Positions 24,646-36,609 are shown, numbered from the stretch's first letter. The stretch is DNA of 64,000 nucleotides from Primulina eburnea (GCF_022965805.1 NW_027331265.1:1-64000), one strand, 5' to 3'. The notes: generated by a model not told the origin, from the letters alone. Numbers and translations are program-made.

Positions 24646-24827
24646 GAGTGAGTCTCGTGTGAGACTGTCTCACGGATCATAATCTGTGAGACGGGCCAAC
24701 CCTATCCATATTCACAATAAAAAGTAATACTCTTAGCATAAAAAATAGTACTTTTTCATGGATGACCCAAATAAGAGATCCGTCTCACAAATACTATCCG
24801 TGAAATCGTCTCATACAAGTTTTTGCC
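24646..24827 (+). mobile_element. GAGTAGGTCTC-family MITE, copy 3 (reference copy)
   Basis: 182 bp flanked by a perfect 9-bp duplication TTAATGAAT (24637-24645 and 24828-24836). The family plan is a start near GAGTRRGTCTC, then the self-complementary box GTGAGACNGTCTCAC, GTGAGACGGG, a middle with AATAAAAAGTAATACTCTTA, GATGACCCAAATAAGAGATC, CCGTCTCACAAATA, a second self-complementary box, and the end CAAGTTTTTGYC. The ends are thus imperfect inverted repeats centred on TGTGAGACSGTCTCACG. There is no coding capacity. A 9-bp duplication is typical of Mutator-like elements, so this is best called a MULE-derived MITE. Confidence 0.92.
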
Positions 24828-24908
24828 TTAATGAATTGGACACACTTCAAATAAATACTTTTGGGTGTTATAATAATTTTAGGAGTTATACTCCAACGGT
24901 TGCTGAAA

Positions 24909-24911
<3 letters not shown>

Positions 24912-24986
<75 letters not shown>
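24912..24986. repeat. (TA)n microsatellite
   Basis: Pure alternating TA of about 75 bases, left flank of the MITE at 24987. Confidence 0.95.
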
Positions 24987-24989
<3 letters not shown>

Positions 24990-25150
24990 TATGTGCTGCA
25001 CACCTACTGTGCACATTTGTGTGAACACCAATGAGATGTCACTCATTTATTGGATGTGCAATTTTTTTATATTTCATCACATTTAATAAGTGAGTGACAC
25101 ATCATCGGTGTTCACAGAGGTGTGCACGGTAGGTGTGCAGCATATCAAAA
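24987..25150. mobile_element. Palindromic MITE inside (TA)n, copy B
   Basis: Same element as 24022-24188 with point differences (ATGTGCTGCACACC at the left end, GGTGTGCAGCATATCAAAAC at the right end). It again has (TA)n on both sides. Confidence 0.75.
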
Positions 25151-25152
25151 CC

Positions 25153-25169
25153 ATATATATATATATATA

Positions 25170-25206
<37 letters not shown>
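25153..25206. repeat. (TA)n microsatellite
   Basis: Nearly pure TA of about 54 bases between two MITEs. Confidence 0.9.
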
Positions 25207-25207
<1 letters not shown>

Positions 25208-25208
<1 letters not shown>

Positions 25209-25378
25209 CAAAAACTAGTATGAGACGATCTCACGTATCGTATTTTGTGAGACAGATCTCTTATTTGGTCATCTATGAAAAAGTATTACTTTTTATGCTA
25301 AGAGTATTACTTTTTATTGTTAATATCGGTAGGGTTGACTCGTCTCACAGATAAAGATTCGTGACAAGAGACCTATTC
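25208..25378 (-). mobile_element. GAGTAGGTCTC-family MITE, copy 4 (reverse)
   Basis: Reverse-orientation copy, slightly shortened: its far end reads CGTGACAAGAGACCTATTC, so one self-complementary box is damaged. The TA-rich flanks prevent a sure call of the target duplication. Confidence 0.85.
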
Positions 25379-25815
25379 ATATATAAAATGCATAACCTTG
25401 GCACAAAGTAATGCAAGCCATGTCTTTGCTACCTTGTCATTTCCTAACTTGTTTTTTTATTGATAATGAAATCATAATTATTCAAGATCGAGTCCTCAAA
25501 TTTGAGACATTAATGTTTGAGTGGTACTTTGAACCGATTATGTAAACATCGAAAACGAGTTACATTAATAATCCTAATCTCATGCTAATTAAATCTAATA
25601 AGGTAACGGGCAATCGCGGGGATACAAACAAGGCATAGTTGCAATTAGCTTATTAACTAACTAACTAACTAACTAACTTGTGAGCTCTATAGACTCAAGG
25701 ATGGTGAGTGAATTAAGCTAGAGGAAACAACGTTGGTACAAATAATGCAAAAAGCCTTCTCTTTTTGGCACCTTGTTTTTATGTCGAGGGAAGAGTAAAA
25801 TTTCAGAAATAGAAA

Positions 25816-26098
25816 TGTTAATTGTCCCACGTCGGTTGGATAAATAAGTATATATGGGTTTGGACAATCCTATCTTTTGAGCTAACTTTTGGGGTTGAGT
25901 TAGGTCCAAGTTCCAATCTTGAAATGGTATCAGAGCCTGGGTTCCACCGTTATGTGTTGGACTAGCGTGAGAGGGTGTGTTAATTGTCTCACATCGGTTG
26001 GATAAATAACCTGAGAGTTGTATATATGAGCTTGGACAATACTCCTCCCTTGAACTAGCTTTTGGGGTTGAGTTAGGTCCAAAGTTCTAATTTCAACA
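25816..26098 (+). mobile_element. Complete 283-bp TRIM with 5-bp target duplication
   Basis: Two LTR-like direct repeats of about 110-121 bp (25816 to about 25923, and 25978-26098) both start TGTTAATTGTC and share CGGTTGGATAAATAA, TTTGGACAAT and TTTTGGGGTTGAGTTAGGTC. Next to the first is TGGTATCAGAGC (25925-25936), the complement of the initiator-tRNA-Met 3' end and so a primer binding site. A purine run GAGAGGG precedes the second. AGAAA flanks the whole element (25811-25815 and 26099-26103). Only about 50 bp separate the LTRs, so there is no coding capacity. The second LTR holds about 10 bases more (CCTGAGAGTT) than the first. Confidence 0.88.
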
Positions 26099-27717
26099 AG
26101 AAATATTTACTTATTAAAGTTCGGGTACTCGAACTTGAGACATTAGAGTTCGAGTTGCTCATGAGCTACTCGCCTACTCGTGAACGATTTCACTTAGTTC
26201 CCAAACTCCAGGCGAAAACAGGTAAATAAATTTCATGATCATGCGCAGCAACATAATACTTAATTCGAAGACGAGAATACAATTTCATCGTGGTAGGATG
26301 AATTGAATATGGATTCTATTTCTAGCTCACATTATGAGTCCTTTCATTTGAAATGGAAATCGGGCTTTCTTTTACATCAACTTCTTGCATCAATCCAATA
26401 ACTTTTCCAGCTGCACACAATTTCACCCATAATTTTTACTTATTTTGTCAAAATCCTTGGCATCAGCCCTGCTCATCAAACATTCAGATTACTATAAATT
26501 AGCTATATTTAGAGATGTAAATGAACTAAGCTGATCACGAGCTATTAGGAACATGGCTCGTTCGAGATCGTTTGTTAAATTTATCGAGTTAATCTCGAGT
26601 TTAAAGATATTTATTAAAATGTAAGTTTTGAAATCCTATAAAATAGGAATCAAACCCTTTAAATTATTATTTATTAGTTGGTTTTTTTTTTTTTTTTACT
26701 ATTTGACGAACTCTAAAACGAGCTTTCAAGAATCTAAGTAGATTTAGCTATTACACTTGCCATAATTGAAGCGGCATTTTTAATATCCGCCAAATCTAAG
26801 AAGGGTTTGGATTTTTCTGGGATTTCACCTACATCTGTATTTACTTTCGAACCACAAATCCGATAAAACAGATATCCAAGCAAATCAGATTAATGAAATA
26901 ATATTATTTTCCATGTCAAAAATATTTTTTTTTTTATATAGAACAAGTCAACTCATCTTCGGTATATAAATCAGTGAAAATGTCTCATATTAGACTTACT
27001 CATATTTAATCACATTATCAAATGAATTTATCCAAACAAACCAATAAATATATTATTATAAATTTTAAATCTTTAGCTTTCTCAATCCTTTCGTCCAAAT
27101 CAAGCGCTATGTAAATTAATTGCTACTTCCTTCCATTGGGCCGGTATGAAATAATGAAAGGATTATGCAGGTAAAAAAAAATATACAGGCTTCATCGTTG
27201 CAATTACAGGCTTTCTATCCACAGCCCATAAAGTTCAGGCCCAAAAACTAAATATAAAAAATAATAATTGTATGGGAGCCCATTTGGATTAGTTTAGCAA
27301 ACCGATGGCTAAATTGAAAACAGGCAATTCCTCGAGAGACTACGTATTATAATTATTTATCATAAATATATATTTAATTTATTTGGGTAAATAAAAATAA
27401 ATTTGTTTTGTCTGAAGAAGAAGGGTTGCCCAGAAAGATATTCAATCCCAAGGTTGAAAAAGCTAGGGGAAAAAAAGGTAGTTAGTATAATAATCCCAGA
27501 GTCGATTGCATGCGAAAATTCGATAATCACGTCTTAATTATTATTTATTGCATTTTTAGGCAGATTTATATAATCAATCCACTCTATTTTTTTAATCCAT
27601 TGCATGGACATGAACTTTGAATAACTTGTAAAACCAATGCTGCCTATTCTTTCAATATATATTAATAATAAATAAAAATAAATATTGGTAGACAATGAAA
27701 GTATATATTAGATTAAG
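26099..27717. other. Intergenic stretch, no gene seen
   Basis: AT-rich DNA with poly(T) runs and no open frame or repeat that I can place. Confidence 0.4.
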
Positions 27718-27900
27718 GAGTAGATCTTTTGTGAGACGGTCTTACGAATCTTTATATCTGAGATGAGTCAATCATATCGATATTCACAATAAAAAGTAAT
27801 ACTCTTACTAAAAAAATTAATAATTTTTCATGGATGACCCAAATAAGATATCAGTATCACAAAATGCGATTCGTGAGACCGTCTCACACAAGTTTTTGTC
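27718..27900 (+). mobile_element. GAGTAGGTCTC-family MITE, copy 5
   Basis: 183 bp, flanked by a perfect 9-bp duplication TAGATTAAG (27709-27717 and 27901-27909). Confidence 0.92.
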
Positions 27901-28056
27901 TAGATTAAGTTACCCAAACGTCACTCCCTCTCTTTGAAAAGCAAAATGATATTTTCTTATGTAATATGTAATTAATTAAGTGACGACTATTTATACTTCA
28001 TCTCACGATAATGATTCAAATCTGATATAAGATCTAAGATTTGAGAACTGATTGTA

Positions 28057-28216
28057 GAATGAGTCTCATGTGAGATCGTCTCACGGAACATAATCTGTGA
28101 AACGGGTCAACCCTACCCATTTTACAATAAAAAGTAATACTTTTGCATGGGTGACCCAAATAAGAGATCCGTCTCACAAATACGACCCGTGAGACTATCT
28201 CACTCAAATTTTTGCT
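28057..28216 (+). mobile_element. GAGTAGGTCTC-family MITE, copy 6 (internally shortened)
   Basis: About 160 bp, missing roughly 20 bp in the middle (the AATACTCTTAGCATAAAAAG part). Flanks CTGATTGTA and ATGATTGTA are an 8-of-9 target duplication. Confidence 0.88.
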
Positions 28217-29208
28217 ATGATTGTAACAAACCGATTCTTAACTCAAAAAAAAATCAATGTAGTCATATCAATCAAATCTCGGCAGTCCTCATATGTTCTA
28301 ATTACGTTGTGCTCCTTACATAAATCACTATCGTTTAATTAATCATATCATATGATATGCTCATTCGTAGCTAAAATATTAATACACATCAATACCTAGA
28401 TCAAATGCAATCGAATCTTTTTTATGTACTCGCGATCTATCTTGGGTGTAATAATCGTCTTGTTGAGTAGAGCAATCGAAACGTGGTGCTCGTGTTGTTG
28501 TATAGTTAAAAATATTTGAATTGCACTGTACATTATTTCACCTATATTTAATTTTTGGTAAAATATCAAACGTTCGATTTATATATATTCGAGTGTAGTT
28601 TGAGATATTGAGATATGTATCTCCTTATTTCCTAATGTAATATTTCACATATACTACATATATATGGCATAAATGACACTTAATTTTCAATATTTGGAAG
28701 GAAAATCGAGCTTATATATAATTGAAATTGTTATATCAATTTATATTTGTGTAACAAATATTTTGTATAGTATTTTTTGTTATAAAAAACAGATGGAATA
28801 TATTTAGTCAAGATCGATATTTGAGAAGATATAAACTAAATTATGGCGTGAGGTTTAAGCAAGCATCTAATTAGAATGATTAATTAGATTATTATAATTA
28901 CTAATTAGTATTTTTTTTAATTTAATGACCAAGTTTTTGTCGTTCCTAGGTTTCCCAAAAATGTACATCCTCCGAGGCATTCAGTCATTAATAAATAATC
29001 TTTTTTGCTAGAAATAATTGTGTGTGTGGTCTAGGGTTTTGGGATCGTGTTAGGGACTTTGGAATTGAAATCAATGCGAGGCAGGTCGACCAGGGGTGAC
29101 TTAATTAATGTCAGTATTTTATTTTATGGTAGCAAAAGAAATTTTAAAATATATATTTAATTTTTCTGTGTAAAAAGATAGAGAAATTTAATCTTCCCAA
29201 TTTTTAAA
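28217..29208. other. AT-rich intergenic stretch, no gene seen
   Basis: No open frame of note and no repeat that I can place. Confidence 0.4.
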
Positions 29209-29391
29209 GACAAAAATTTTTGTGAGACGGTCTCACAAGTCGTATTTGTGAGACGAATCTTTTATTTAGGTCATCTATGAAAAAATATTACTTTTTTGTA
29301 CGAAGAATATTATTTTTTATTATGAATATCGATTGGGTTGACCCGTCTCACAGATTAAGATCCGTTAGACGGTCTCACATGAGACTCAATC
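29209..29391 (-). mobile_element. GAGTAGGTCTC-family MITE, copy 7 (reverse)
   Basis: 183 bp in reverse orientation with a perfect 9-bp duplication ATTTTTAAA (29200-29208 and 29392-29400). Confidence 0.92.
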
Positions 29392-29400
29392 ATTTTTAAA

Positions 29401-29965
29401 TACTTGGGAAAATGTTTTATCCAAGAACGAGATGTTTTAAGTGCACTTGTATTATAATCATTCAGGAAAGAACAAGTAGACATATTAATTTATATGTTAT
29501 AAAAGATTTGAAAGTATATTATCGATTCAAATACGACGAAATCCAAACATATGGGATTCCCGAAATTTTAAAAAATAAATTTATAACTGATGATAACATA
29601 CGTAATTTTTTCTACATCGTAAAACTGTCCAAAATATAAGTTTGGATGAATGTCTTGCAAAGACAGTTGTTACTACATGATGCTGGGGAATTGACAAGCT
29701 AGCAACCTTTTCCATAACAAACCCTAGGCAAAATATATAATTAAGAAACAATATTAAAAAGTATTTTTTGGAGGAAACAATATTATAAAGTAGTAAGGCT
29801 ACAGATGCCGTAGGTTTATTGTTCTTTGGGAACATCAAAATTAATTATTATTTCACTAATTACTGCATAAACATAGAGTATGTTCTGTCAGCCATTAAGT
29901 CCTCGCCATATTGACAACCAACGCAAGTTTTTATAAGCTTGTCTTTTTTTTTTTATATATATATA
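29401..29965. other. Intergenic stretch, no supported gene
   Basis: Frames of 75 and 85 codons on opposite strands (29412-29639 and 29581-29838) overlap and show no domain. Confidence 0.35.
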
Positions 29966-30072
29966 ATCTTGTTTAACGAGCTCAAAAACAAATTTGTTTT
30001 ACAAATCAAACTCGTTAAACATGATAAACGACATATTAACGAGCCGAGTTCGAGCATTAAACGAGCTGGTAA
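29966..30072. repeat. Left copy of a roughly 105-bp direct repeat split by the solo LTR
   Basis: Begins AATCTTGTTTAACGAGCTC and contains ACGAGCCGAGTTCGAGC. The same sequence, about 90% alike, resumes right after the solo LTR at 33272. The pre-insertion locus was therefore a tandem pair of this repeat. Confidence 0.75.
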
Positions 30073-33000
30073 TGTAACGCCCCGAAAATTTAAGGTCCAC
30101 GCAAACCATGTACATGCAAGTATTAAATTCTTTTGTATTTTTAATTAAATGTTTTAATTGCATGAATTATTTATGTGGTGCATTTTGACATGTTTAAAAT
30201 ATATTTTCTGCATGGTTGCATTAAACTGCATTTTTAAAGGATATTCAAGTGACGATCGAGGAACGGAGACCAAGGGCGGAAAAATGTAAAATGTTTTATT
30301 AATTAATTAATTTTAATTATTTAATTTAAGGGTGATGGTTTTCTCATATTTTTTGAAATCAAAGAATTTTGAGGTGATTTTATACGCCGGGACTAATTTT
30401 TATCGGTGTTGGATTTTCAACTAAAATTCGATCTTTTAAGCAGTCCGGCTACTTAATTCACTAATTATTTTTTTATGAAAATGTTTTTTTAAAGTTTATT
30501 CAAAGCTTAGCTTGCACTAGTGGGCTTAATTAGAGTTTAATAGGCCTTAAGCCTAATTAATAAAATGTTTAGCATTTAAAAACAAAAAGAAACCTAGACT
30601 AAGCGCACAGAAAATATTCATGACACACTCGTTCTCACGCCGCTAAAATATTTACCAAAAAGCAGAAGCACTCCCTCGGCTGCAACCTCTCGGCCGTGGG
30701 GAAATAGCTTGGTTCTTCAAGAGTTTTAAGGGAAACTAGCCTCGGATCTCTCCGTTCTTCGTCGCAATCGGTATTTCGTGTGTTTACGACGCAAAGGCAC
30801 GCCTAAATCTTCCTTTTCTCATCCATCATATCATATTATTGTTTAAATATTGAATGCATAAAGATCATCAAGAAACTTTCTGAAACTTTCGAGTTTATGC
30901 ACTTACATGTGGTTAATTCATGATTTTTGGATCTAATAAATTGTTCTTGCATGCAAGGGGCTGCCATGACGTTAGAACATGATCGAGAGAGGTTTTTACA
31001 CGAATTTAAAGAGTCCTAAACACACTCAAAACGCTGCACCGCAAGCTGTCTTCGGAAACCCGTTTTGCTGTCATGAACTTTAAGGATACGGGTTCCATGA
31101 TTTAAAAGGAGGGCTGGCGTGGGCTGAGGTTCACGGCTAGCCTAGGGTCAGGTGGTGTCAGGGGGAGAGTCCTAGCCATGCTAGGGCTCGGTCTGGAACG
31201 GCAGGGGGGAGTCCTTGCAAGCAAGGACTCCCACCCGAGAAGCTGCATCTTGAGATGCAGACTTCGTGCAGGGAAGGAGCTTCGGTCCAAGGCTCCTGGG
31301 CAGGTTTAGGGCGAGTCCTCAGGGTCCTAGTGTAGTGCTCAAGGTGTCGGTTCAGGGGCTGGAGTGTGGGCTTGGTCCATAGGTTCACAAATTAGTCACC
31401 ACGCAAAAGAAAACTCTCGGCCAGCACATAGGTGTATTGGGGACCTTCGTTTTTGGCTTTGGGCCTGGTATCTCGGTGGGTTGAGGGCCCAAGAGGTTAA
31501 CTTAGGAGGTTGGGCAAGTTTTGGACCAGCATGGTTCGGGGGTAACTCGTGAAAAATCGAAAGTTGGCTCGGGGTTGAAGTTTAGGTGTCAAATGAGGGG
31601 CTTTAATTAAAGAAAAATTGAAAAATGGTTCACGGGGGTCGAGTCCTGGTATATAAAAGCTGAAATAATATAAAAAGACTAAATTTAGAATTTAGGAATT
31701 TTATATTAAAGTTTGGTATTTTTCGGGATTTAATCGCCGCACGAAACGCTAATTAACGAGTTAATTGAAACGCCTAGTTTTACGCTTGATAAAATTATGA
31801 AAAATTATATTTAAGCTTAAATAATTATTATAAGTCCAAATTTCTAATTTGGGAATTTTATGCTAAGGTTTGGTTTAATTCGAGATTTAAACGCATTAAT
31901 ACGTCACGTTTCAAGATTAAATTAAAAAGTCCTCGATTTAAGCTAAATAAAAATATGAGGAAATTCATGTAAGCTTAAATAACTATTCAGGACATGTTGA
32001 AGTCAAGAAATCAAGAAAAAAATCAGAAACGTAAAAATGTCACGATTAGGGGTAAAACGGTCTTTTTACACCCAAAATTAGTAAAGGTCATGGCAGTGCC
32101 CTAAATGCTGTTTTTGTGATATTATGTTCATGTTCAAATGTTTATGAAATGTTCATGATTTATTTATGATTTATTTTAAATGTCCATGAAATTTTATGAT
32201 TAAAATTGACATTTAAAATACATGGTGCACGCTTGGTTTCAAGAGAAAATACATTCATGCATGATTTTATAAGGTGATGAAAACATGAAAATATTGATGA
32301 AGGTGAAGTAATTGTGACTACGAGGATTTGAGGTTACGATCAAGAATAGGCCAAGGCTCAGTTGACGATCTTGTGTCGCTGATGTCCCCGCCGCCCAGTA
32401 CTGTGGTTTCATGTAGATGGTACCATCGTCATGTCATGTCATGTCAGGAATTGAGGATTTGAGGTTACGATCAAGAATAGGCCAAGGCTCAGTTGACGAT
32501 CTTGTGTCGCTGATGTCCCCGCCGCCCAGTACTGTGGTTTCATGTAGATGGTATCATCGTCATGTCATGTCATGTCACGTCAGGAAATTCACAATTAACG
32601 ATCTGAATTCAATCAAGAGAAAGATAATGTTATGATCATGAAAAGAATCACGTCATGTTATCACGTCATGTTATTATGTCATGTTATGATTGAGGAAAAG
32701 GTAAAGGTTCAGGTTCATGTTATGCATCATGAAAATATTTACGAAAATTTTCATGCTCAAGTTTATGCATTTTCATGAAATGATATTTTAAGTACAAGTA
32801 TTTTCACTGTTGCATGTGATTTTATATCTGTTACTCGTTACAAAGATTTGGTGTATTGAGTCTTTAGACTCACTAGGTGTGATGGATGCAGGTGAGGTTG
32901 AGGGAGGGCTTGACGCATGAGATGACTGGACTGAAGGTGCACACAACCCGAGGACCAGCGCTTCTACTTTTTCCGCACTCACGATCATGATTACGTTTTT

Positions 33001-33268
33001 ACGTTAAAAGATTTTTAAAACCATTTATTTATGCTTTAGAGTGGTTTTGGAGAGGAAAATACGTTTCACGATTATTGCTTTCTAGGTTTGGTAACTCATG
33101 CGATTATTTTATTTTATGACGTTTGCAATTGATTTTTAAATGCTAGCTAGCGAATGTTCGAGGTCATGGACAAAAATATTTTATTAAAATATTTTTACAA
33201 GGACCGAAATTTAAAAAAAAAAAAAAAATTTCTAGTACATTTTAAACGCAAGAACATGGGACGTTTCA
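30073..33268 (+). mobile_element. Solo LTR, about 3.2 kb
   Basis: Starts TGTAACGCCCCGAAAATTTA, ends CATGGGACGTTTCA and is flanked by the 5-bp duplication GGTAA (30068-30072 and 33269-33273). No primer binding site, polypurine tract or retrotransposon coding frame is present inside, so it is a single LTR left by recombination between the two LTRs of an element. Its size suggests a large Ty3/Gypsy-type parent, which cannot be proved without internal sequence. Inside are a GC-rich part at about 31090-31560 with perfect hairpins, a 131-bp tandem duplication, and several repeats of ACGTCATGTTAT-like words at 32570-32690. The open frames of 62-76 codons in the GC-rich part are incidental. Confidence 0.85.
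32322..32583 (+). repeat. Tandem duplication, period 131 bp, inside the solo LTR
   Basis: GAGGATTTGAGGTTACGATC starts at 32322 and again at 32453. The two units are almost identical through CCCGCCGCCCAGTACTGTGG and the CATGTCATGTCATGTCA run, which points to a recent duplication. Confidence 0.9.
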
Positions 33269-33271
33269 GGT

Positions 33272-33364
33272 AATCTTGTTTAACGAGCTCAAAAACAAGT
33301 TTGCTTAACAAATTAACCAAACTCGTTAAACATAATAAATGACATATTAACGAGCCGAGTTCGA

Positions 33365-33420
<56 letters not shown>
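33272..33420. repeat. Right copy of the direct repeat, then (TA)n
   Basis: 33272 to about 33366 repeats the sequence at 29966-30072. It is followed by a (TA)n tract at 33367-33420. Confidence 0.75.
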
Positions 33421-33422
<2 letters not shown>

Positions 33423-33658
33423 TTAGATTTTTTTTTCCAACATTTAATTTAATTTTATCTTTATTTTTATTAGATAATGAAATATAGTTTTCACCAAATT
33501 ATAACTTACAATCATTTATCTCTTCGTGAATTCTAAGCAATAATTGGTCGTCCCAAAATATCATAAAATCGTTGAAATATCGTAACCTTGAAGGACACAA
33601 ATTACTCGAATTCATGTCCTTGCAAAAACGGAATTCCGATCAAATATATTCTTGTCCC

Positions 33659-33691
<33 letters not shown>

Positions 33692-35045
33692 TGAGGGATA
33701 AGATGAAAGATATTTCAATTATTATTATTATATATGAATTGAATCTTGAAACTTTTGATTATATTTATAATAATCATAAATAAAGATAGAATGCATGAGA
33801 AAATATTAGCAGAGGACGACTCTAACTTACTTTAAGTAAAAATTGTAATCATCTTATGTACTTTCACAAACTTTATATTATTACCTTGTTCACACAATTT
33901 GTCTTTTATCATACATTATCATATTTTTAAACTTTATTATACTGAGTTGTTTATTTAAAAATTTTAATAACAAAACTCTTTATACCAAAAAACATTGGTC
34001 GGTTTATCAAAAAATGTATTTGAATATGACAACAGTTCAAATAAAATATTTTTAAAACATATATACATCAGTCACAAAGTACATTATATTTTGATAACTC
34101 TCGAGAGTAATCATCACTTTGCAACAATTTCATCCCAAAAATTGTATGATTTCGTAATTCATATGGATCAAACATATAACATTCACTGTGATATTAATTA
34201 TAGGAAAAATATATGTCACATGATCAAAATTACATCATTACACAAATATTTTAAACTATACACTAACCAAACATCATATTTCGATCGTTTTGTTTTTTTT
34301 TTAATAGAGACAGTTGTTGATTTTAACACTTTTTTGATACCGACATAAAATATTTATTTTAATTTTAAATATCCATAACAAAAAATACGTTTTAAATATT
34401 AATTATAGAATTCAAAAAATTATTAGGTGGTTGAATATTAAATGTGGTGGTGTAACTTTGGGAAAAATCCTAATGAATAATTGTTTTAAAAATATAGATT
34501 TTGATCTTTAAAAAAATTCACAATTCAATAATTTCAAAAATATCAAAGTAAGAGTGGGGTACACAAATTAAAGTTGATGTTAGGATGGAGGCACGTGAAG
34601 CTAATTCAAAGCTGGATTGGGTCCCAATACATCCCTGTCGGCAAATGGGAAGCGAACCCCATTCATTATAATTTTTGAGCATTTAATTTAATTCTTTTAA
34701 CAAAATGTAAAAATAAAGTAGGTGAAATAATATTTAGATATAAATTTGAAAGTTGATTTTTTTTTATATAAAATATTTTAATTAATAAATAAATATAATT
34801 AATTTTGAGTATACTTTATATGACACAGTCTCACAAATTTATATAAATAAGATATATCGTTTTAATCAATAAAATAAATTTAATTAACTTTTAAATAAGT
34901 TTGTTATGAAACGGTCTCTCATAATTATATGTATAAAATAAATTGACATGATCTTTATTTATAATCAAAAAATAATATTTTTTTCATAAAAATAATAATT
35001 TTAATGAACTATATTAAATTTAAAATATATCTCAGAAAATTAATC
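33421..35045. other. AT-rich intergenic stretch with repeat debris
   Basis: Contains an (ATT)n tract at about 33663-33691. The 117-codon frame at 33995-34348 lies in sequence resembling degenerate TRIM-LTR units (for example TTTAAACTATACACTAACC, CGATCG and GAGACAGTTGTTGA), so I do not call it a gene. 34820-34990 holds worn pieces of the GAGTAGGTCTC MITE family. Confidence 0.4.
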
Positions 35046-35226
35046 GAGTAGGTATCTTGTGAGACGGTCTATCGAATCTTTATCTGTGAGACGTGTCAAC
35101 CCTTCGATATTCACAATAAAAAGTAATGCTCTTAACATAAAAAGTACCACTTCTTCGTAGATGACCCAAATAAGAGATCTGTTTTACAAATACGATCCGT
35201 GAGATCGTCTCACACAAGTTTTTGTC
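35046..35226 (+). mobile_element. GAGTAGGTCTC-family MITE, copy 8
   Basis: 181 bp. The flanks share ATTAATC, a partly eroded duplication. A more degraded relative (GAGACGGTCTCACAAGAA) lies at about 35520-35655. Confidence 0.85.
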
Positions 35227-36609
35227 GATTAATCCTAAGAGTGATTCAGTCCGGGCCATCTTACCTGACACGTCCACATCAGACTCTTTAGCTCTATTCG
35301 TCTCCTGCTGTTTCATTATTCGCGCACAATTTTGGATTCCAAGCTGATGTGATAGAACTCACATTTTGTATATAATTTATGTCAAAGTTAACTTCCACTT
35401 ATTTGGTAAAAGGAACATTGTTCTGTCAAATAAAAACCATAAAAAAAAACTCTCCATATTTTAAAATTAAAACTTATTTCATAGTCAAAACTCAAAACCA
35501 AATTTTTCGTCAGATGGGTAGATATGATCTATAAATAGAGTAAAAAAATGATATTTTTTGATATAAAAGATAACATGTTTGCATAGGTCGGCTCGTATAA
35601 AAGATTTGTATCATAAAATTGATTTATGAGACGGTCTCACAAGAATTTCTGCGATGAATTGATCACATCATCCAAATATTTTTAATCATGATTTCCACTT
35701 AAAATAATAAGTGAAAGCATAAATACATGATGGATAATATTGAACTAAGGCCACGTTTGGTAGCCGTGATTAGCGTTGGACTAAGGAACAGACAATTGTT
35801 TATCCATTGTTTGTCTCGTTTTTTAGCGGAGAACCGATATCCTCCAGCCCGTGAAAAGGACACTGTTTGGCCATGAAAAGAAGAGAAAGTAATCCCACTG
35901 CCTTGGTGGTATACACAATCCTCACATGCACATTTTCCATATTTAACCTTCACCTACCCCACTTAACCCTTTATCCCACCAACATAAAAATTCAACCTCT
36001 TCAAAATCTGTCTTCACTGGTTGCGTCTCGTGTTGCTGAAGTCGTCCATGCTGTTGGAGGCAAAGTAATTTTCTGTCGTCTGCATCCTTTTTGTAAGCTT
36101 ATGTTTCGTTTTTAAGCTTTTAGTTCGAAATGGCTTTCTTCGGACGAAGAGTTCGCCGACTCTGCACAGTAAAGCTTTATGCTGAAGTTTCGTCTCATTT
36201 GTTTGTAATTGCTTGGGTCTGAAACCTTTAGCTATGCTTTGCAAGTGAGTTTGTGTTATTTGTATGTTTACACACATTTTTTAAAAAATCGATGTATGTC
36301 TTCTTTTATGACAGTGGGAGTAAATTAATTTCATCTCTTGTGTTCACAATATGCACGTAATTTGTATTGGTAAGTCTAATTTTTTCGTAGTTAGAAAGAT
36401 CTTTTTAAAAAACACATTGCGCACAACAAAATGATTTTAATTTCCGACAACTGATAACTGAAAAACAATGTATCAATGTTCATTTCTGTTAACATCCATG
36501 TCTGTTACTCGCGTCTAAATTCAATAAAATGTGTTAGTTTAGAAAGTTCCTGTCATTTGTTTGGTAATTGAACATAAATTTCCAGTTTTCGGTGCAATTT
36601 TGTGACAAC

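Noticed and set aside
31102..31552. Several proline- and tryptophan-rich frames of 62-76 residues
   Set aside because: They fall in the GC-rich hairpin part of the solo LTR, where stop codons are rare by composition.
32570..32690. Repeated CATGTCATGT/ATCACGTCATG words as a possible CRISPR-like or satellite array
   Set aside because: Units are short, irregular and without unique spacers; simple-sequence drift in the LTR explains them.
33995..34348. 117-residue open frame
   Set aside because: Lies in degenerate TRIM-LTR-like sequence, has no domain and has an AT-driven composition.
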